Assembly (NCBI GenBank): GCA_051715425.1
Contig: JBPXJS010000038.1
Span: 1 to 64,000, forward strand
Source of the DNA: JAJTFA01 sp051715425
Lineage (GTDB): Bacteria; Bacteroidota; Bacteroidia; UKL13-3
Direction: 5' to 3'
DNA: 64,000 nt
Part shown: positions 10,134 through 18,313 of the stretch, piece by piece
Layout: every line of letters starts with the position of its first letter
Numbering within the stretch: the first letter of the stretch is position 1
Program-made: the position numbers and the translations under genes
The notes under the pieces: model-generated
Told to the model about the DNA's origin: nothing
Seen by the model: the letters and a program-made list of their open reading frames with translations, nothing else
Database searches by the model: none

Positions 10134-10209
10134 AACGTATGGAAGTTGATAAATAAGCCAATTTATTCCTTTCAGCTATTTCTCAAACAAAAAAATCAAA
10201 AAACAGTGT

Positions 10210-10734
10210 ATGAAAGCCCATGTAAAGTATCCAGCTATTCGCCACCTGAACCGGATAAAAAAAAGCCTGTTACCCCTTATTTTTTGCATCGCATCTTTTA
10301 CAGGTACAACAGTTTGGGCACAAACTGAGGAAGAAGCCGATGAACAGGGGTACGAAGAATACAACGAACGCACTATTGAGGACAATAATCGCGGTACTAT
10401 ATATGATGAACAAAGTCGGTTAAGGCACAGCAGGAAAAGAGCGGAGGATGATTATACCACATCTCCCGGTAATCTGAATCTTGGTTTTCCGGATTTGTTT
10501 TCGAACGAAAAGCCAGGATATGAGTATTCTTATCCAGAGGAAAACCAGCCATGGCATCATCCTGATCAGAAAACGGGTGAAGTTGGGGAAAACGACCCAA
10601 TTTATCACGATCCGCCACCGCCACCTGATCCCCCGGACTTACCATTAAGCACCGTGCTATCTAACCTGATTCTGATTATTGTATTGAGTATAACAGGTGT
10701 GATAGCATTACGGTACAATTCCCCAAAAAAATAA
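10210..10734 (+). CDS. Acidic, proline-rich protein with C-terminal membrane anchor
   Basis: Not recognised. 174 residues: a basic N-region and signal peptide ending about 'VWAQT' (residue 38), a strongly acidic segment rich in Glu and Asp (39-75), a Tyr/Pro/His-rich middle, a proline run 'PPPPPDPPDLP' (about 135-145), then one hydrophobic helix ('LILIIVLSITGVIAL') and a short basic end 'RYNSPKK'. The proline/helix/basic tail resembles the three-part C-terminal sorting tails seen in some exported proteins, though it matches no named one that I know. It would sit in the inner membrane with most residues outside the cytoplasm, or be processed at the tail. It is first in a probable operon with the SPOR-like protein (44 nt downstream) and the kinase. 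Confidence 0.6.
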   Translation: MKAHVKYPAIRHLNRIKKSLLPLIFCIASFTGTTVWAQTEEEADEQGYEEYNERTIEDNNRGTIYDEQSRLRHSRKRAEDDYTTSPGNLNLGFPDLFSNEKPGYEYSYPEENQPWHHPDQKTGEVGENDPIYHDPPPPPDPPDLPLSTVLSNLILIIVLSITGVIALRYNSPKK

Positions 10735-10778
10735 ACCCGGTTAGATAACCAAACGCAAAATGGATGACTAAATAATAT

Positions 10779-11831
10779 ATGCTAAAAATTCAAACAGTAT
10801 TGGCATGTGTTGTATTGTTTTTTTATAACCTGAAAGCTCAGCAACATTTGGAAATCGAATCAAAAATTGTGAGAAACTATCTATTAAGTGAGGTAAAAAA
10901 CAGTCCTGCAATGGCGCTCAATATTGGCTTAAATTATTGTGTGAACAGGCACCTGTACTTTAATATGCAATATACATCGGGTGTGCTCAGAGGCCAGGTG
11001 AACAAGGCAACCTTTTTTCAAAACAATTACTCCATATATGAAGGGGGCATCGGCTTCAAAATCGATTCGATCTCTGCTTATCACAAATTACTTGCGAAAA
11101 CAGGTATACGAATCAGTTCCGGTATAGGGCAGGTAAATAATGAAGTAAGCACCTCATTAAACAACGGACACAGCGAAAGCTTTACACAACCATTTTTCAC
11201 CTATTATTTTCAAACCTGCTTTACCTTTTCCGCATCACGTGATCTTTTATTTCAGGCTAATGCCAAAATAAATCTTACACAAAGTAATTTTCTTGACGGG
11301 GTTGCCGGAAAATCACCCGACCATATTTTTAATATTGGATTAGGTGCGATATACAGGATTCATTATTCAGAAAAACACATCAATCAGAGCCCGCCAGCAG
11401 TTATTGTTTATCCCTCTTCTGATATTGGTAACCGGTTGGACAAAATCGATTCTCTGTTATCTATAGTAACAACAACGGTTGAAAAAAATACCCGCCAACA
11501 AATTAAGCCAACAGAAGAATTTACTAAACCCGACTCCACTACAACGCTAGCCGAAACAAAACCGGACAAAACCGGAATTACATTTCCTTCCTTCCGATAT
11601 CATGTGATTATAGGTGGCTACTTCAGATTAAGTCCAGCTATTTATTTTCAGGAAAAGCTGAAGTTAAATGGAATTGAAACGAGGCTTATTACAAAATATA
11701 ACGATGGAAGGTTGATACTGGTTTCAGCCTTTGAAACAAACAATTTTGATGACGCACTTAAATCAATGAAAAAGTTAAAACTACAGCTAAAGCAAGATGC
11801 CTGGATTTATATAAACAATAAACACCACTAA
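10779..11831 (+). CDS. Barrel-like outer-membrane protein with C-terminal SPOR-like domain
   Basis: A 350-residue exported protein with signal peptide MLKIQTVLACVVLFFYNLKAQ. Residues about 25-205 are amphipathic beta strands with glycine turns, as in the small Bacteroidota outer-membrane barrels ('NIGLNYCVNRHLYFNMQYT', 'IFNIGLGAIYRIHY'). A charged, Thr/Lys-rich linker follows, and residues about 270-345 ('YHVIIGGYFRLSPAIYFQEK...LVSAFETNNFDDALKSMKKL') have the pattern of a SPOR domain, which binds denuded peptidoglycan glycan strands. The protein may therefore tie the outer membrane to the wall. The kinase gene starts 2 nt after its stop, so the two are almost certainly cotranscribed. The SPOR call is from pattern only. 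Confidence 0.6.
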   Translation: MLKIQTVLACVVLFFYNLKAQQHLEIESKIVRNYLLSEVKNSPAMALNIGLNYCVNRHLYFNMQYTSGVLRGQVNKATFFQNNYSIYEGGIGFKIDSISAYHKLLAKTGIRISSGIGQVNNEVSTSLNNGHSESFTQPFFTYYFQTCFTFSASRDLLFQANAKINLTQSNFLDGVAGKSPDHIFNIGLGAIYRIHYSEKHINQSPPAVIVYPSSDIGNRLDKIDSLLSIVTTTVEKNTRQQIKPTEEFTKPDSTTTLAETKPDKTGITFPSFRYHVIIGGYFRLSPAIYFQEKLKLNGIETRLITKYNDGRLILVSAFETNNFDDALKSMKKLKLQLKQDAWIYINNKHH

Positions 11832-11833
11832 TT

Positions 11834-12913
11834 ATGAAAACACGTATTGCCATTATTAAAACCCGAGACAATGAACATGTGGCCTTTGGGGATTTCATTA
11901 CTGAAGAACATTACGAAATTCATTACTATGTAAATGCTACATTTACACCTGAAGAATTGTTATCCGGTAACTTTGATCTGATTATTTGCGGATTGGAATC
12001 TCAACCTATCTCAGGGATAGCATTACTTGAGTATCTTAGGGATCATAAAAATGATACCCCTTTCATAATCCTCTCAAAAATTCACAATAAAACATTATAT
12101 GAAAAAGCCATCCTAAACCATGTTACCGACTATATCAGCCTTCCTCTTGATAAATTCCAGCTGACGAACAGAATTAGAATCGCATTGAAAGACCAAATGG
12201 ATAAGCACGAAAAAATATCAGAAGACAAACACGATATGTTTAAACATATGGCGCATGAGATTTATACACCTCTTACCGGTATTGTTGGTATAACAGATTT
12301 AATGAAAAACAATACCGAATTAATGAAAATAGATCCGGAACTTATTGAGATGATGGAAAAATCTGTAGTACGTTTAAAGCGCGCGGCAGATAATGTATTG
12401 TTGTATGAAAAAATTAAAAACAACCTGGTTCACTATCAGCCAACCATTCTAACCGACTGGAATAATCTGCTGAACGAAACCGTATCTGAAGTTGGCCACG
12501 ATTTTAACAGAATGGAGGATATTGATATGGATGTGCCCAACCGGTTTAAACCGATAAAAATATCCGCACAGCATTTTAAGATTGTAATAAAAGAACTGCT
12601 GATAAATGCTTTCTCTTTTTCTAAAAAAGGAACTGTTATTAAAGTGGGAACGAAAACCATGCCTCAGGGCAATATCAATTTTATGTTTCAGAATGAGGGA
12701 AGAGGAATGCAAACCAATGACATGGAAAGCATATCCCCATACATGCAGTTTGAACGCAAACGTTACGAACAACAAGGGCTTGGATTGGGACTTGCCATTG
12801 CCAAACAAATTCTGGATTTATATCATGGAAGCCTTAATCTCAAATCAGTGGCCGGCCAGCGTTTGGTAGCTTCTGCAAAGATACCCGCCATTTTAGGCAA
12901 ACACCATGATTAG
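11834..12913 (+). CDS. Sensor histidine kinase with N-terminal degenerate receiver
   Basis: 359 residues, with no membrane segment. Residues 1-118 have the receiver fold pattern, but the key residues are missing: the phosphoacceptor Asp position is Gly53 ('DLIICGLESQPISG'), the conserved Lys position is Leu103 ('YISLPLDK'), and the N-terminal acidic pair is replaced by 'KT'. The Ser/Thr switch position (Ser81) remains. Residues 135-200 form a normal dimerisation and phosphotransfer domain with His141 ('MAHEIYTPLTGIVG'). The ATPase domain has its N-box Asn258 and a good 'GLGLGL' box (315-320), while the G1 box reads 'NEGRG' with Asn287 in place of the usual Asp. The protein is therefore probably a cytoplasmic kinase whose input is a non-phosphorylated receiver-like domain. 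No response regulator is adjacent. Confidence 0.78.
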   Translation: MKTRIAIIKTRDNEHVAFGDFITEEHYEIHYYVNATFTPEELLSGNFDLIICGLESQPISGIALLEYLRDHKNDTPFIILSKIHNKTLYEKAILNHVTDYISLPLDKFQLTNRIRIALKDQMDKHEKISEDKHDMFKHMAHEIYTPLTGIVGITDLMKNNTELMKIDPELIEMMEKSVVRLKRAADNVLLYEKIKNNLVHYQPTILTDWNNLLNETVSEVGHDFNRMEDIDMDVPNRFKPIKISAQHFKIVIKELLINAFSFSKKGTVIKVGTKTMPQGNINFMFQNEGRGMQTNDMESISPYMQFERKRYEQQGLGLGLAIAKQILDLYHGSLNLKSVAGQRLVASAKIPAILGKHHD

Positions 12914-12948
12914 AGTAATCAGTAAGATTGAATTCCCCTTTGGGTTAC

Positions 12949-14046
12949 TTATACATTAAAACGGAAGTGCATAATATCACCATCAGTAACCACATATTCT
13001 TTCCCCTCTACACCAAGTTTACCTGCATCTCTGCATGCCGATTCTGAACCAAGCTGTATAAAATCATGATACTTGATTACCTCGGCACGGATAAATCCCT
13101 TTTCAAAATCGGTATGTATCACTGCTGCGGCTTGTGGTGCTTTTGTTCCTACGGTGATGGTCCAGGCCCTTACCTCCTGCACACCGGCAGTAAAATAGGT
13201 AATGAGATTTAATAATTTATAAGCCTCTTTTATCAATTTGGCCACACCTGAGTCGGTTAATCCGAGATCACTTAAAAAAGCCATGCGGTCTTCGTAACTT
13301 TCCAACTGTGTTATTTCTGATTCAATAGCTGCGCTTATTACCAAAATACCGGCATTTTCATTTTTAACAGCCTCACGAACCATCTCCACGTATTTATTAC
13401 CATTTACAACAGATGCTTCATCAACATTACATACATAAAGAACAGGCTTATCTGTCAAAAGAAAAATATCCTCCACATGTTTCTTCTCCTCCTCAGTAGC
13501 CTGAACACTGCGCGCAGACTGACCAGACTCAAGGTGTTGTTTATACTTTAACAATGCCGCTTCAGCCTTGGTTGCATCCTTATCACCTGTTTTTGCAGCT
13601 CTGCTTACTCGTTGCAATTTTTTATCAATAGAATCCAGGTCTTTTAATTGTAATTCCGTATCTATAATTTCTTTATCACGCACCGGATTAACCGACCCAT
13701 CCACATGAATAATATTGTCATTATCAAAACAACGAAGCACATGGAGTATGGCATCTGTTTCGCGGATATTAGCCAAAAACTGGTTGCCCAAACCCTCACC
13801 CTTGCTGGCTCCTTTTACCAAACCTGCTATATCTACAATCTCAATGGTTGTGGGAACAATACGTTGCGGGTTAATTAGTTTTGCCAGCTCATTTAATCTC
13901 TCATCGGGAACCGTAATGGTACCAACATTTGGCTCAATGGTACAAAAGGGAAAATTGGCAGCCTGCGCCTTTGCATTGCTTAAGCAATTGAATAATGTTG
14001 ATTTGCCCACATTCGGAAGGCCTACTATACCGCACTTTAATGCCAT
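12949..14046 (-). CDS. ychF: Redox-regulated ATPase YchF (Obg-family)
   Basis: 365 residues, the normal length for YchF/OLA1. The P-loop 'GLPNVGKSTLFN' is at residues 8-19, followed by 'DIAGLVKGASKGEGLGNQFL' (switch region with DxxG) and, in place of the GTP-specific NKxD, 'CNVDE', in keeping with the ATP preference of the family. The C-terminal TGS-type domain is present ('TVGTKAPQAAAVIHTDFEKG'). YchF binds ribosomes and takes part in stress and start-codon responses in other bacteria. It is followed on the minus strand by no closely coupled gene; the kinase gene converges on it with a 35-nt gap. Confidence 0.95.
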   Translation of the reverse strand: MALKCGIVGLPNVGKSTLFNCLSNAKAQAANFPFCTIEPNVGTITVPDERLNELAKLINPQRIVPTTIEIVDIAGLVKGASKGEGLGNQFLANIRETDAILHVLRCFDNDNIIHVDGSVNPVRDKEIIDTELQLKDLDSIDKKLQRVSRAAKTGDKDATKAEAALLKYKQHLESGQSARSVQATEEEKKHVEDIFLLTDKPVLYVCNVDEASVVNGNKYVEMVREAVKNENAGILVISAAIESEITQLESYEDRMAFLSDLGLTDSGVAKLIKEAYKLLNLITYFTAGVQEVRAWTITVGTKAPQAAAVIHTDFEKGFIRAEVIKYHDFIQLGSESACRDAGKLGVEGKEYVVTDGDIMHFRFNV

Positions 14047-14092
14047 TGTTTTTTTTGTTAGTGATTGATGCTGTTAAAATATAAGTGATCTT

Positions 14093-15505
14093 TTACTTAA
14101 TGAATTGTTTCATGTCCGTAATTAGTTTCTCTGCGAGGCTGTTTGCTGTAGTCTCACTCCGGCTTTCTGCATATATACGGATAATCGGTTCTGTATTTGA
14201 TCTGCGCAGGTGCACCCACTCTTTATCGAATTCTATTTTAACACCATCAACCGTATTAATTGGTTGGTTTTTATACTTGTCCTTAATCTTTCCTAAAAGC
14301 GTGTCTATGTTTATTTCTGGCGTTAGTTCAATTTTCTTTTTGGCTATAAAATAATCAGGATAACTCTCACGGAGCATGGAACATATTTTGCCAAATTTAG
14401 CGAGATGCGATAGAAACAAAGCTATGCCGGCAAGTGCATCGCGGCCATAATGTAACTCAGGAACAATAATGCCCCCGTTACCTTCTCCACCAATCACTGC
14501 GTTGGTTTCTTTCATCATCTTCACCACATTTACCTCACCTACTGCACTTGCGTTATAATTGCCTCCATGTTTCTCTGTGATATCACGCAATGCCCTGGTT
14601 GAAGACAAGTTAGAAACCGTATTCTTTTTTAAACCCGATTGTTTTAATGACTCTTCAGAAGTATTTTTTAATACATAATCAGCCACAGCAACCAGCGTAT
14701 ACTCTTCTCCAAACATACTTCCATCTTCGCAAACAAGAGCGAGGCGATCTACATCCGGATCTACCACAATTCCTACATCACTTTTGCTTCTCTTTACCTG
14801 ATTCGAAATCTCATTCAGGTTTTCAGGTAATGGCTCCGGATTATGCGGGAACTTACCATCCGGAGTACAAAACAACTCTACGATATCATCCACTCCCAGC
14901 GCTTTTAACAACATAGGAACAGCAATACCACCGGTTGAATTTACCGCATCAACCACCACTTTAAATTTTCTTGCTTTGATGGCTTTAACGTCCACCAGTT
15001 CCATCGCCAGAATTTTATCTATATGCTTTTTTATGTAATCTGTTTTAATGGTAACGGTTCCAAGCTTATCCACCTGAGCATAATCAAATGCTTCCTGCTC
15101 TGCAATTTCCAATACTTTTTTTCCAAATTCATCGGAAATAAACTCTCCCGTACTGTTAAGTAATTTGAGCGCATTCCATTGTTTGGGGTTGTGGCTTGCG
15201 GTCAGGATAATGCCGCCATCTGCCTTTTCTTCTGTAACCGCCATTTCAACGGTTGGGGTAGTAGAAAGGCCAAGGTCTATTACATCGATACCAAGTCCTG
15301 ATAAAGTACCTGTAACAAGGCGATTCACCATGTCACCCGATATACGGGCATCACGTCCAACCACAATGGTACAATTCTTTTTATCGTCTCTGATAAGGGT
15401 TCCGAAGGCGGAAGTAAACCTTACAATATCCAGAGGAGTTAATGCATCACCGGCTTTTCCTCCGATGGTACCTCTGATTCCTGAAATTGATTTAATTAGC
15501 GTCAC
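14093..15505 (-). CDS. glmM: Phosphohexomutase, GlmM-like (phosphoglucosamine mutase)
   Basis: 470 residues of the alpha-D-phosphohexomutase family, with all four domains. The phosphoserine loop 'LTASHNPKQWNALK' has Ser104, the metal loop reads 'DPDVDR', the sugar loop 'EGNGG', and the phosphate-binding loop 'RRSNTEP'. GlmM turns glucosamine-6-phosphate into glucosamine-1-phosphate for peptidoglycan and LPS precursors. The 'DPDVDR' and 'SNTEP' loops are closer to phosphomanno-/phosphoglucomutases than to enterobacterial GlmM, so the substrate assignment is less certain than the family. A strong promoter lies 24 nt upstream (15529-15559). The ychF gene follows 46 nt downstream on the same strand. 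Confidence 0.8.
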   Translation of the reverse strand: MTLIKSISGIRGTIGGKAGDALTPLDIVRFTSAFGTLIRDDKKNCTIVVGRDARISGDMVNRLVTGTLSGLGIDVIDLGLSTTPTVEMAVTEEKADGGIILTASHNPKQWNALKLLNSTGEFISDEFGKKVLEIAEQEAFDYAQVDKLGTVTIKTDYIKKHIDKILAMELVDVKAIKARKFKVVVDAVNSTGGIAVPMLLKALGVDDIVELFCTPDGKFPHNPEPLPENLNEISNQVKRSKSDVGIVVDPDVDRLALVCEDGSMFGEEYTLVAVADYVLKNTSEESLKQSGLKKNTVSNLSSTRALRDITEKHGGNYNASAVGEVNVVKMMKETNAVIGGEGNGGIIVPELHYGRDALAGIALFLSHLAKFGKICSMLRESYPDYFIAKKKIELTPEINIDTLLGKIKDKYKNQPINTVDGVKIEFDKEWVHLRRSNTEPIIRIYAESRSETTANSLAEKLITDMKQFIK

Positions 15506-15528
15506 AGTGTGCTGTTTTTTAAGGGCTG

Positions 15529-15559
15529 CAAATTTAACCGATATGTACGAACCTGCAAA
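15529..15559 (-). promoter_or_regulatory. Promoter of the GlmM-like gene
   Basis: On the minus strand TTTG (15556-15559), 19 nt, then TAAATTTG (15529-15536): a complete match to the Bacteroidota primary-sigma consensus, 23 nt before the start codon at 15505. Confidence 0.75.
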
Positions 15560-15648
15560 TAGCCCAACTAAATCCCTGATAAATAGCGCAAAACAACCTT
15601 AAACTTGGTGATTAGCCCATTAAACCCCTAAACTTGCAGGGCATAAGT

Positions 15649-16383
15649 ATGGAAAAAGAGTGGTTTTCTGAATGGTTTGATTCCCCTTATTATCATATTC
15701 TTTATAAAAACAGAGATGATAAGGAAGCTCAGTTGTTTTTGAACAACCTGATGACCCATTTTCATGTTTCGCCCAATATGCATATAGCCGACCTTGCATG
15801 CGGTAAGGGCAGGCATGCCATATATCTAAATTCTATGGGTTTTGATGTAACAGGTATTGATCTGTCTCCGCAAAGCATACAAACGGCCAATACATCTGCC
15901 AATGAACATTTACGTTTTGAGGTAGGCGATTTGCGAAACCTGAGGTTTGAAAATGAATTTGATATTGCGTTGAACCTCTTTACCAGTTTCGGTTATTTCC
16001 AGTCGGCTGATGAGGACCTGCTTGTATTACAAAACATGCACAAAGCCATTAAACCCGGAGGATATCTGTTGATTGATTTTATGAATGCAGCGCTTGTTAT
16101 CCAAAATCTGGTGGAGCATGAGAGTAAAACCATCAATGGCATTCAGTTTAAAATTACCAAATGGGTTGATAAGGGATTTATTTATAAGAAAATTTATTTT
16201 ATGGACTGCAACCGTGAGTTTGAATTTACAGAAAAGGTACAAGCTCTGGTAAAAAGTGATTTTGACAATTTATTAAATGCCGGAAAATTTTCTATTGTAA
16301 ATATATTCGGTGATTATCTGCTAAACCCTTTTAAAGAATCTGTTTCACCACGATTAATTCTTGTAGCAAAAAAACATGCTTGA
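15649..16383 (+). CDS. Class I SAM-dependent methyltransferase
   Basis: 244 residues from ATG 15649; an in-frame TTG at 15634 would only add 'MQGIS' and overlaps a possible -7 box (TAAACTTG, 15629-15636). Motif I is 'IADLACGKGRHAIYL' (about residues 45-59), with the acidic residue of motif II in 'VTGIDLS' and motif III in 'GGYLLIDFMN'. It belongs to the Rossmann-fold methyltransferases close to the UbiE/YcgJ-type group; the substrate cannot be told. The stop overlaps the start of the PAP2 gene by 8 nt, so the three genes 15649-17670 form one operon. Confidence 0.85.
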   Translation: MEKEWFSEWFDSPYYHILYKNRDDKEAQLFLNNLMTHFHVSPNMHIADLACGKGRHAIYLNSMGFDVTGIDLSPQSIQTANTSANEHLRFEVGDLRNLRFENEFDIALNLFTSFGYFQSADEDLLVLQNMHKAIKPGGYLLIDFMNAALVIQNLVEHESKTINGIQFKITKWVDKGFIYKKIYFMDCNREFEFTEKVQALVKSDFDNLLNAGKFSIVNIFGDYLLNPFKESVSPRLILVAKKHA

Positions 16384-16951
16384 ACAACTGCAGCAACTTG
16401 ATACCAGTTTATTTATTGGCATAAACTCAGGAATAAAAAATACCCTGCTGGATTTGTTGTGTCCGTTTATGAGGAAACAAAGCAACTGGTATTTATTGTA
16501 TGCGGTACTTGGGTATTTTTTATATGAAAAGTACAGGATGCGGTTTTTATGGATTTTGTTGGGTGCGGCTATTCTGGTGCTTGTAAGCGATCAGGTAAGT
16601 GCAAATTTGATTAAAAACACTGTTCAAAGGCTCAGGCCTTGCAACAATCCCGACCTGAAAGATCAGGTTCGTTTGCTGGTTCATTGCGGCAGTGGATTTA
16701 GTTTTATTTCTGCTCATGCTACCAATCATTTTGCCATTGCATTTTTTATCAGTTCCTTTTATGCTGAACTTAAATGGGCCAGGCCGGTTGCCATTTTATG
16801 GGCATCACTCATTGCTTTTTCTCAGGTTTATGTTGGTGTGCATTACCCATCGGATGTATTGGCCGGTGCTGCACTTGGATCTTTTTTTGGCATTTTAGCC
16901 TTTACCCTTGTACGTAAAAAAGTAGAATTAAATACGCCTCCGTCTTTATGA
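16376..16951 (+). CDS. PAP2-family membrane phosphatase
   Basis: 191 residues with about five membrane helices. The three PAP2 phosphatase motifs are present: 'KNTVQRLRP' (KX6RP), 'FSFISAHATNHF' (the PSGH block in the SxHA form) and 'SQVYVGVHYPSD' (SRX5HX3D with Gln in place of Arg). Members remove phosphate from phosphatidic acid, undecaprenyl diphosphate or related lipids on the outer face of the membrane. Both neighbours overlap it (8 nt upstream, 4 nt downstream). A role in undecaprenyl or phospholipid recycling is plausible, but the Arg-to-Gln change means activity should not be assumed. Confidence 0.85.
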   Translation: MLEQLQQLDTSLFIGINSGIKNTLLDLLCPFMRKQSNWYLLYAVLGYFLYEKYRMRFLWILLGAAILVLVSDQVSANLIKNTVQRLRPCNNPDLKDQVRLLVHCGSGFSFISAHATNHFAIAFFISSFYAELKWARPVAILWASLIAFSQVYVGVHYPSDVLAGAALGSFFGILAFTLVRKKVELNTPPSL

Positions 16952-17670
16952 ATTTCTGGATTATTATATTACTTATCTCATTTCCTCTTGCAGGAGGGTT
17001 AATAGCCTTATATACCCGGTTTAAAACAGAGAACCGTCTAAAAATTGTATTGTCATTTGGTGGTGCTTATCTCCTTTCCATTGTTTCATTTCATCTTATT
17101 CCGCATATTTATGAGGATGCCAATTTTTTAACCGGTGTATTTTTACTGGGCGGTTTTTTCTTTCAGATTTTTTTAGAACGGTACTCACGAGGGATTGAGC
17201 ATGGCCACCTGCATTTACACGGAGAGAAAAAAAAACTGATTCCTTATGAAATTTTGTTTAGCCTGAGTTTGCATAGCTTTATGGAAGGTATGCCTCTGGG
17301 CACCGACATTTTTCTAAACAATACCCAAAAAATTTCCTTTGCCATTGGTATTGTTTTGCACGAGCTGCCGGCTGCCTTTGCCATGGTAAGCCTGTTAAAG
17401 GCCACGCACATGAAAGTGAATACCCTCCGGATTTTTGTATTTACTTATGCCTCCATGTCAACACTCGGAGCCTTAAGCAGCAACCTGATCAGCAATAGCA
17501 TCAATGACCATATTTTTGATTACCTGATGGCTTTTGTTGTGGGCACATTTATTCATATTGCCACCACCATTCTGTTTGAAAACAGTGAAAACCACCGCTT
17601 CACGTGGTCTAAAATCTGGGCTATTTTGTCGGGTATTATACTTGCGGCATTAATCAGTTATGCTGCATAA
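16948..17670 (+). CDS. ZIP-family divalent metal transporter
   Basis: 240 residues with about seven or eight helices. The metal-site motifs of ZIP transporters are clear: 'SLHSFMEGMPLG' (HSxxEG) in helix IV and 'IVLHELPAAFAM' (HELP) in helix V, with a cytoplasmic His-rich stretch 'EHGHLHLHGEKK' between helices III and IV. ZIP proteins bring Zn, Fe or Mn into the cytoplasm; the exact metal is unknown. The start ATGA overlaps the stop of the PAP2 gene by 4 nt. Confidence 0.9.
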   Translation: MNFWIIILLISFPLAGGLIALYTRFKTENRLKIVLSFGGAYLLSIVSFHLIPHIYEDANFLTGVFLLGGFFFQIFLERYSRGIEHGHLHLHGEKKKLIPYEILFSLSLHSFMEGMPLGTDIFLNNTQKISFAIGIVLHELPAAFAMVSLLKATHMKVNTLRIFVFTYASMSTLGALSSNLISNSINDHIFDYLMAFVVGTFIHIATTILFENSENHRFTWSKIWAILSGIILAALISYAA

Positions 17671-17672
17671 AA

Positions 17673-17696
17673 AAAGCAACCCGTTTGGATTGCTTT
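17673..17696. terminator. Bidirectional terminator between ZIP and YceI genes
   Basis: AAAGCAA (17673-17679) pairs with TTGCTTT (17690-17696), extended by CC/GG after one mismatch. A-rich and T-rich flanks suit both converging genes. The T tract is short. Confidence 0.5.
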
Positions 17697-17721
17697 CTGC
17701 GTTATAATATTCTGAATGTGT

Positions 17722-18264
17722 TTACTTCTTTGGAGAAAGGTTGGCATCTACCATTACGCTGATTTCTTCAGCTATTTTGGCTAGCACCAGTTTCGGTATT
17801 TCGATATTATGATCTTTTACAAGTACCTTAAAATCTGATTTAATATGAATAGTGCCATTGCTAACGGTAATTACACCTGTAATGGTTCTGACTTTTTCTA
17901 CACCATGAATATTTAACATACCGGTTACTGTTACATTATAAACACCATCCTTGGTAAAATCTACACGCTCGTTAATTTTACCTTTAAAAGTACTCATCGG
18001 GTATTTTTCACTCTCCATGTACTTTTCATTAAAGTGCTCCTGCATCAGTTTGTTTTCAAACTGGAAGGATGTATTACCAATAAGAAAAGCTACATCATTT
18101 GTTTTTACATTTATCAGGGCTTTAATATCCTTTGATTCAGCCTTAATATCTTCTACCGGGGTTTTAGAAAAAAAGCTTACCTGAGATTGTGTTGAGCTAA
18201 ACATTTGTGCCTTTGCCACAGGAATTACTGCTATAAAGGCTATTACATAAATTAGTTTTTTCAT
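17722..18264 (-). CDS. YceI-family lipocalin-like protein
   Basis: 180 residues with signal peptide MKKLIYVIAFIAVIPVAKAQ, then a YceI barrel ('SQVSFFSKTPVEDIKAESK', 'SEKYPMSTFKGKI', 'VTGMLNIHGVEKVRTITG'). YceI proteins are exported lipocalin-like barrels that bind isoprenoid-type lipids in known structures. It is the last gene of the minus-strand set 17722-20833, whose other members are three haem-motif lipoproteins and a DUF5777 protein, so it may carry a hydrophobic cofactor or quinone for that set. That link is inference from position. Confidence 0.9.
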   Translation of the reverse strand: MKKLIYVIAFIAVIPVAKAQMFSSTQSQVSFFSKTPVEDIKAESKDIKALINVKTNDVAFLIGNTSFQFENKLMQEHFNEKYMESEKYPMSTFKGKINERVDFTKDGVYNVTVTGMLNIHGVEKVRTITGVITVSNGTIHIKSDFKVLVKDHNIEIPKLVLAKIAEEISVMVDANLSPKK

Positions 18265-18313
18265 TGGAATTGTTTTGTTAGGTTGGTTTTTTAAGTCAAG
18301 TATGGTGCCAGAA

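Larger units (their letters stand above)
9731..10209. other. Intergenic region with terminator and promoter
   Basis: Contains the terminator of the beta-helix gene (9739-9778) and a -7 box at 10126-10133 for the following locus. Between about 9780 and 10120 I find no convincing reading frame, RNA or repeat. Confidence 0.55.

Noticed and set aside
10131..10328. 65-residue plus-strand frame overlapping the acidic protein gene
   Set aside because: It starts inside the -7 box and overlaps a frame that has a clear signal peptide.
12449..12808. 119-residue open frame on the minus strand
   Set aside because: Antisense to the histidine kinase catalytic domain, which is clearly coding on the plus strand.
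15165..15602. 145-residue open frame on the plus strand
   Set aside because: Antisense shadow of the GlmM-like gene.
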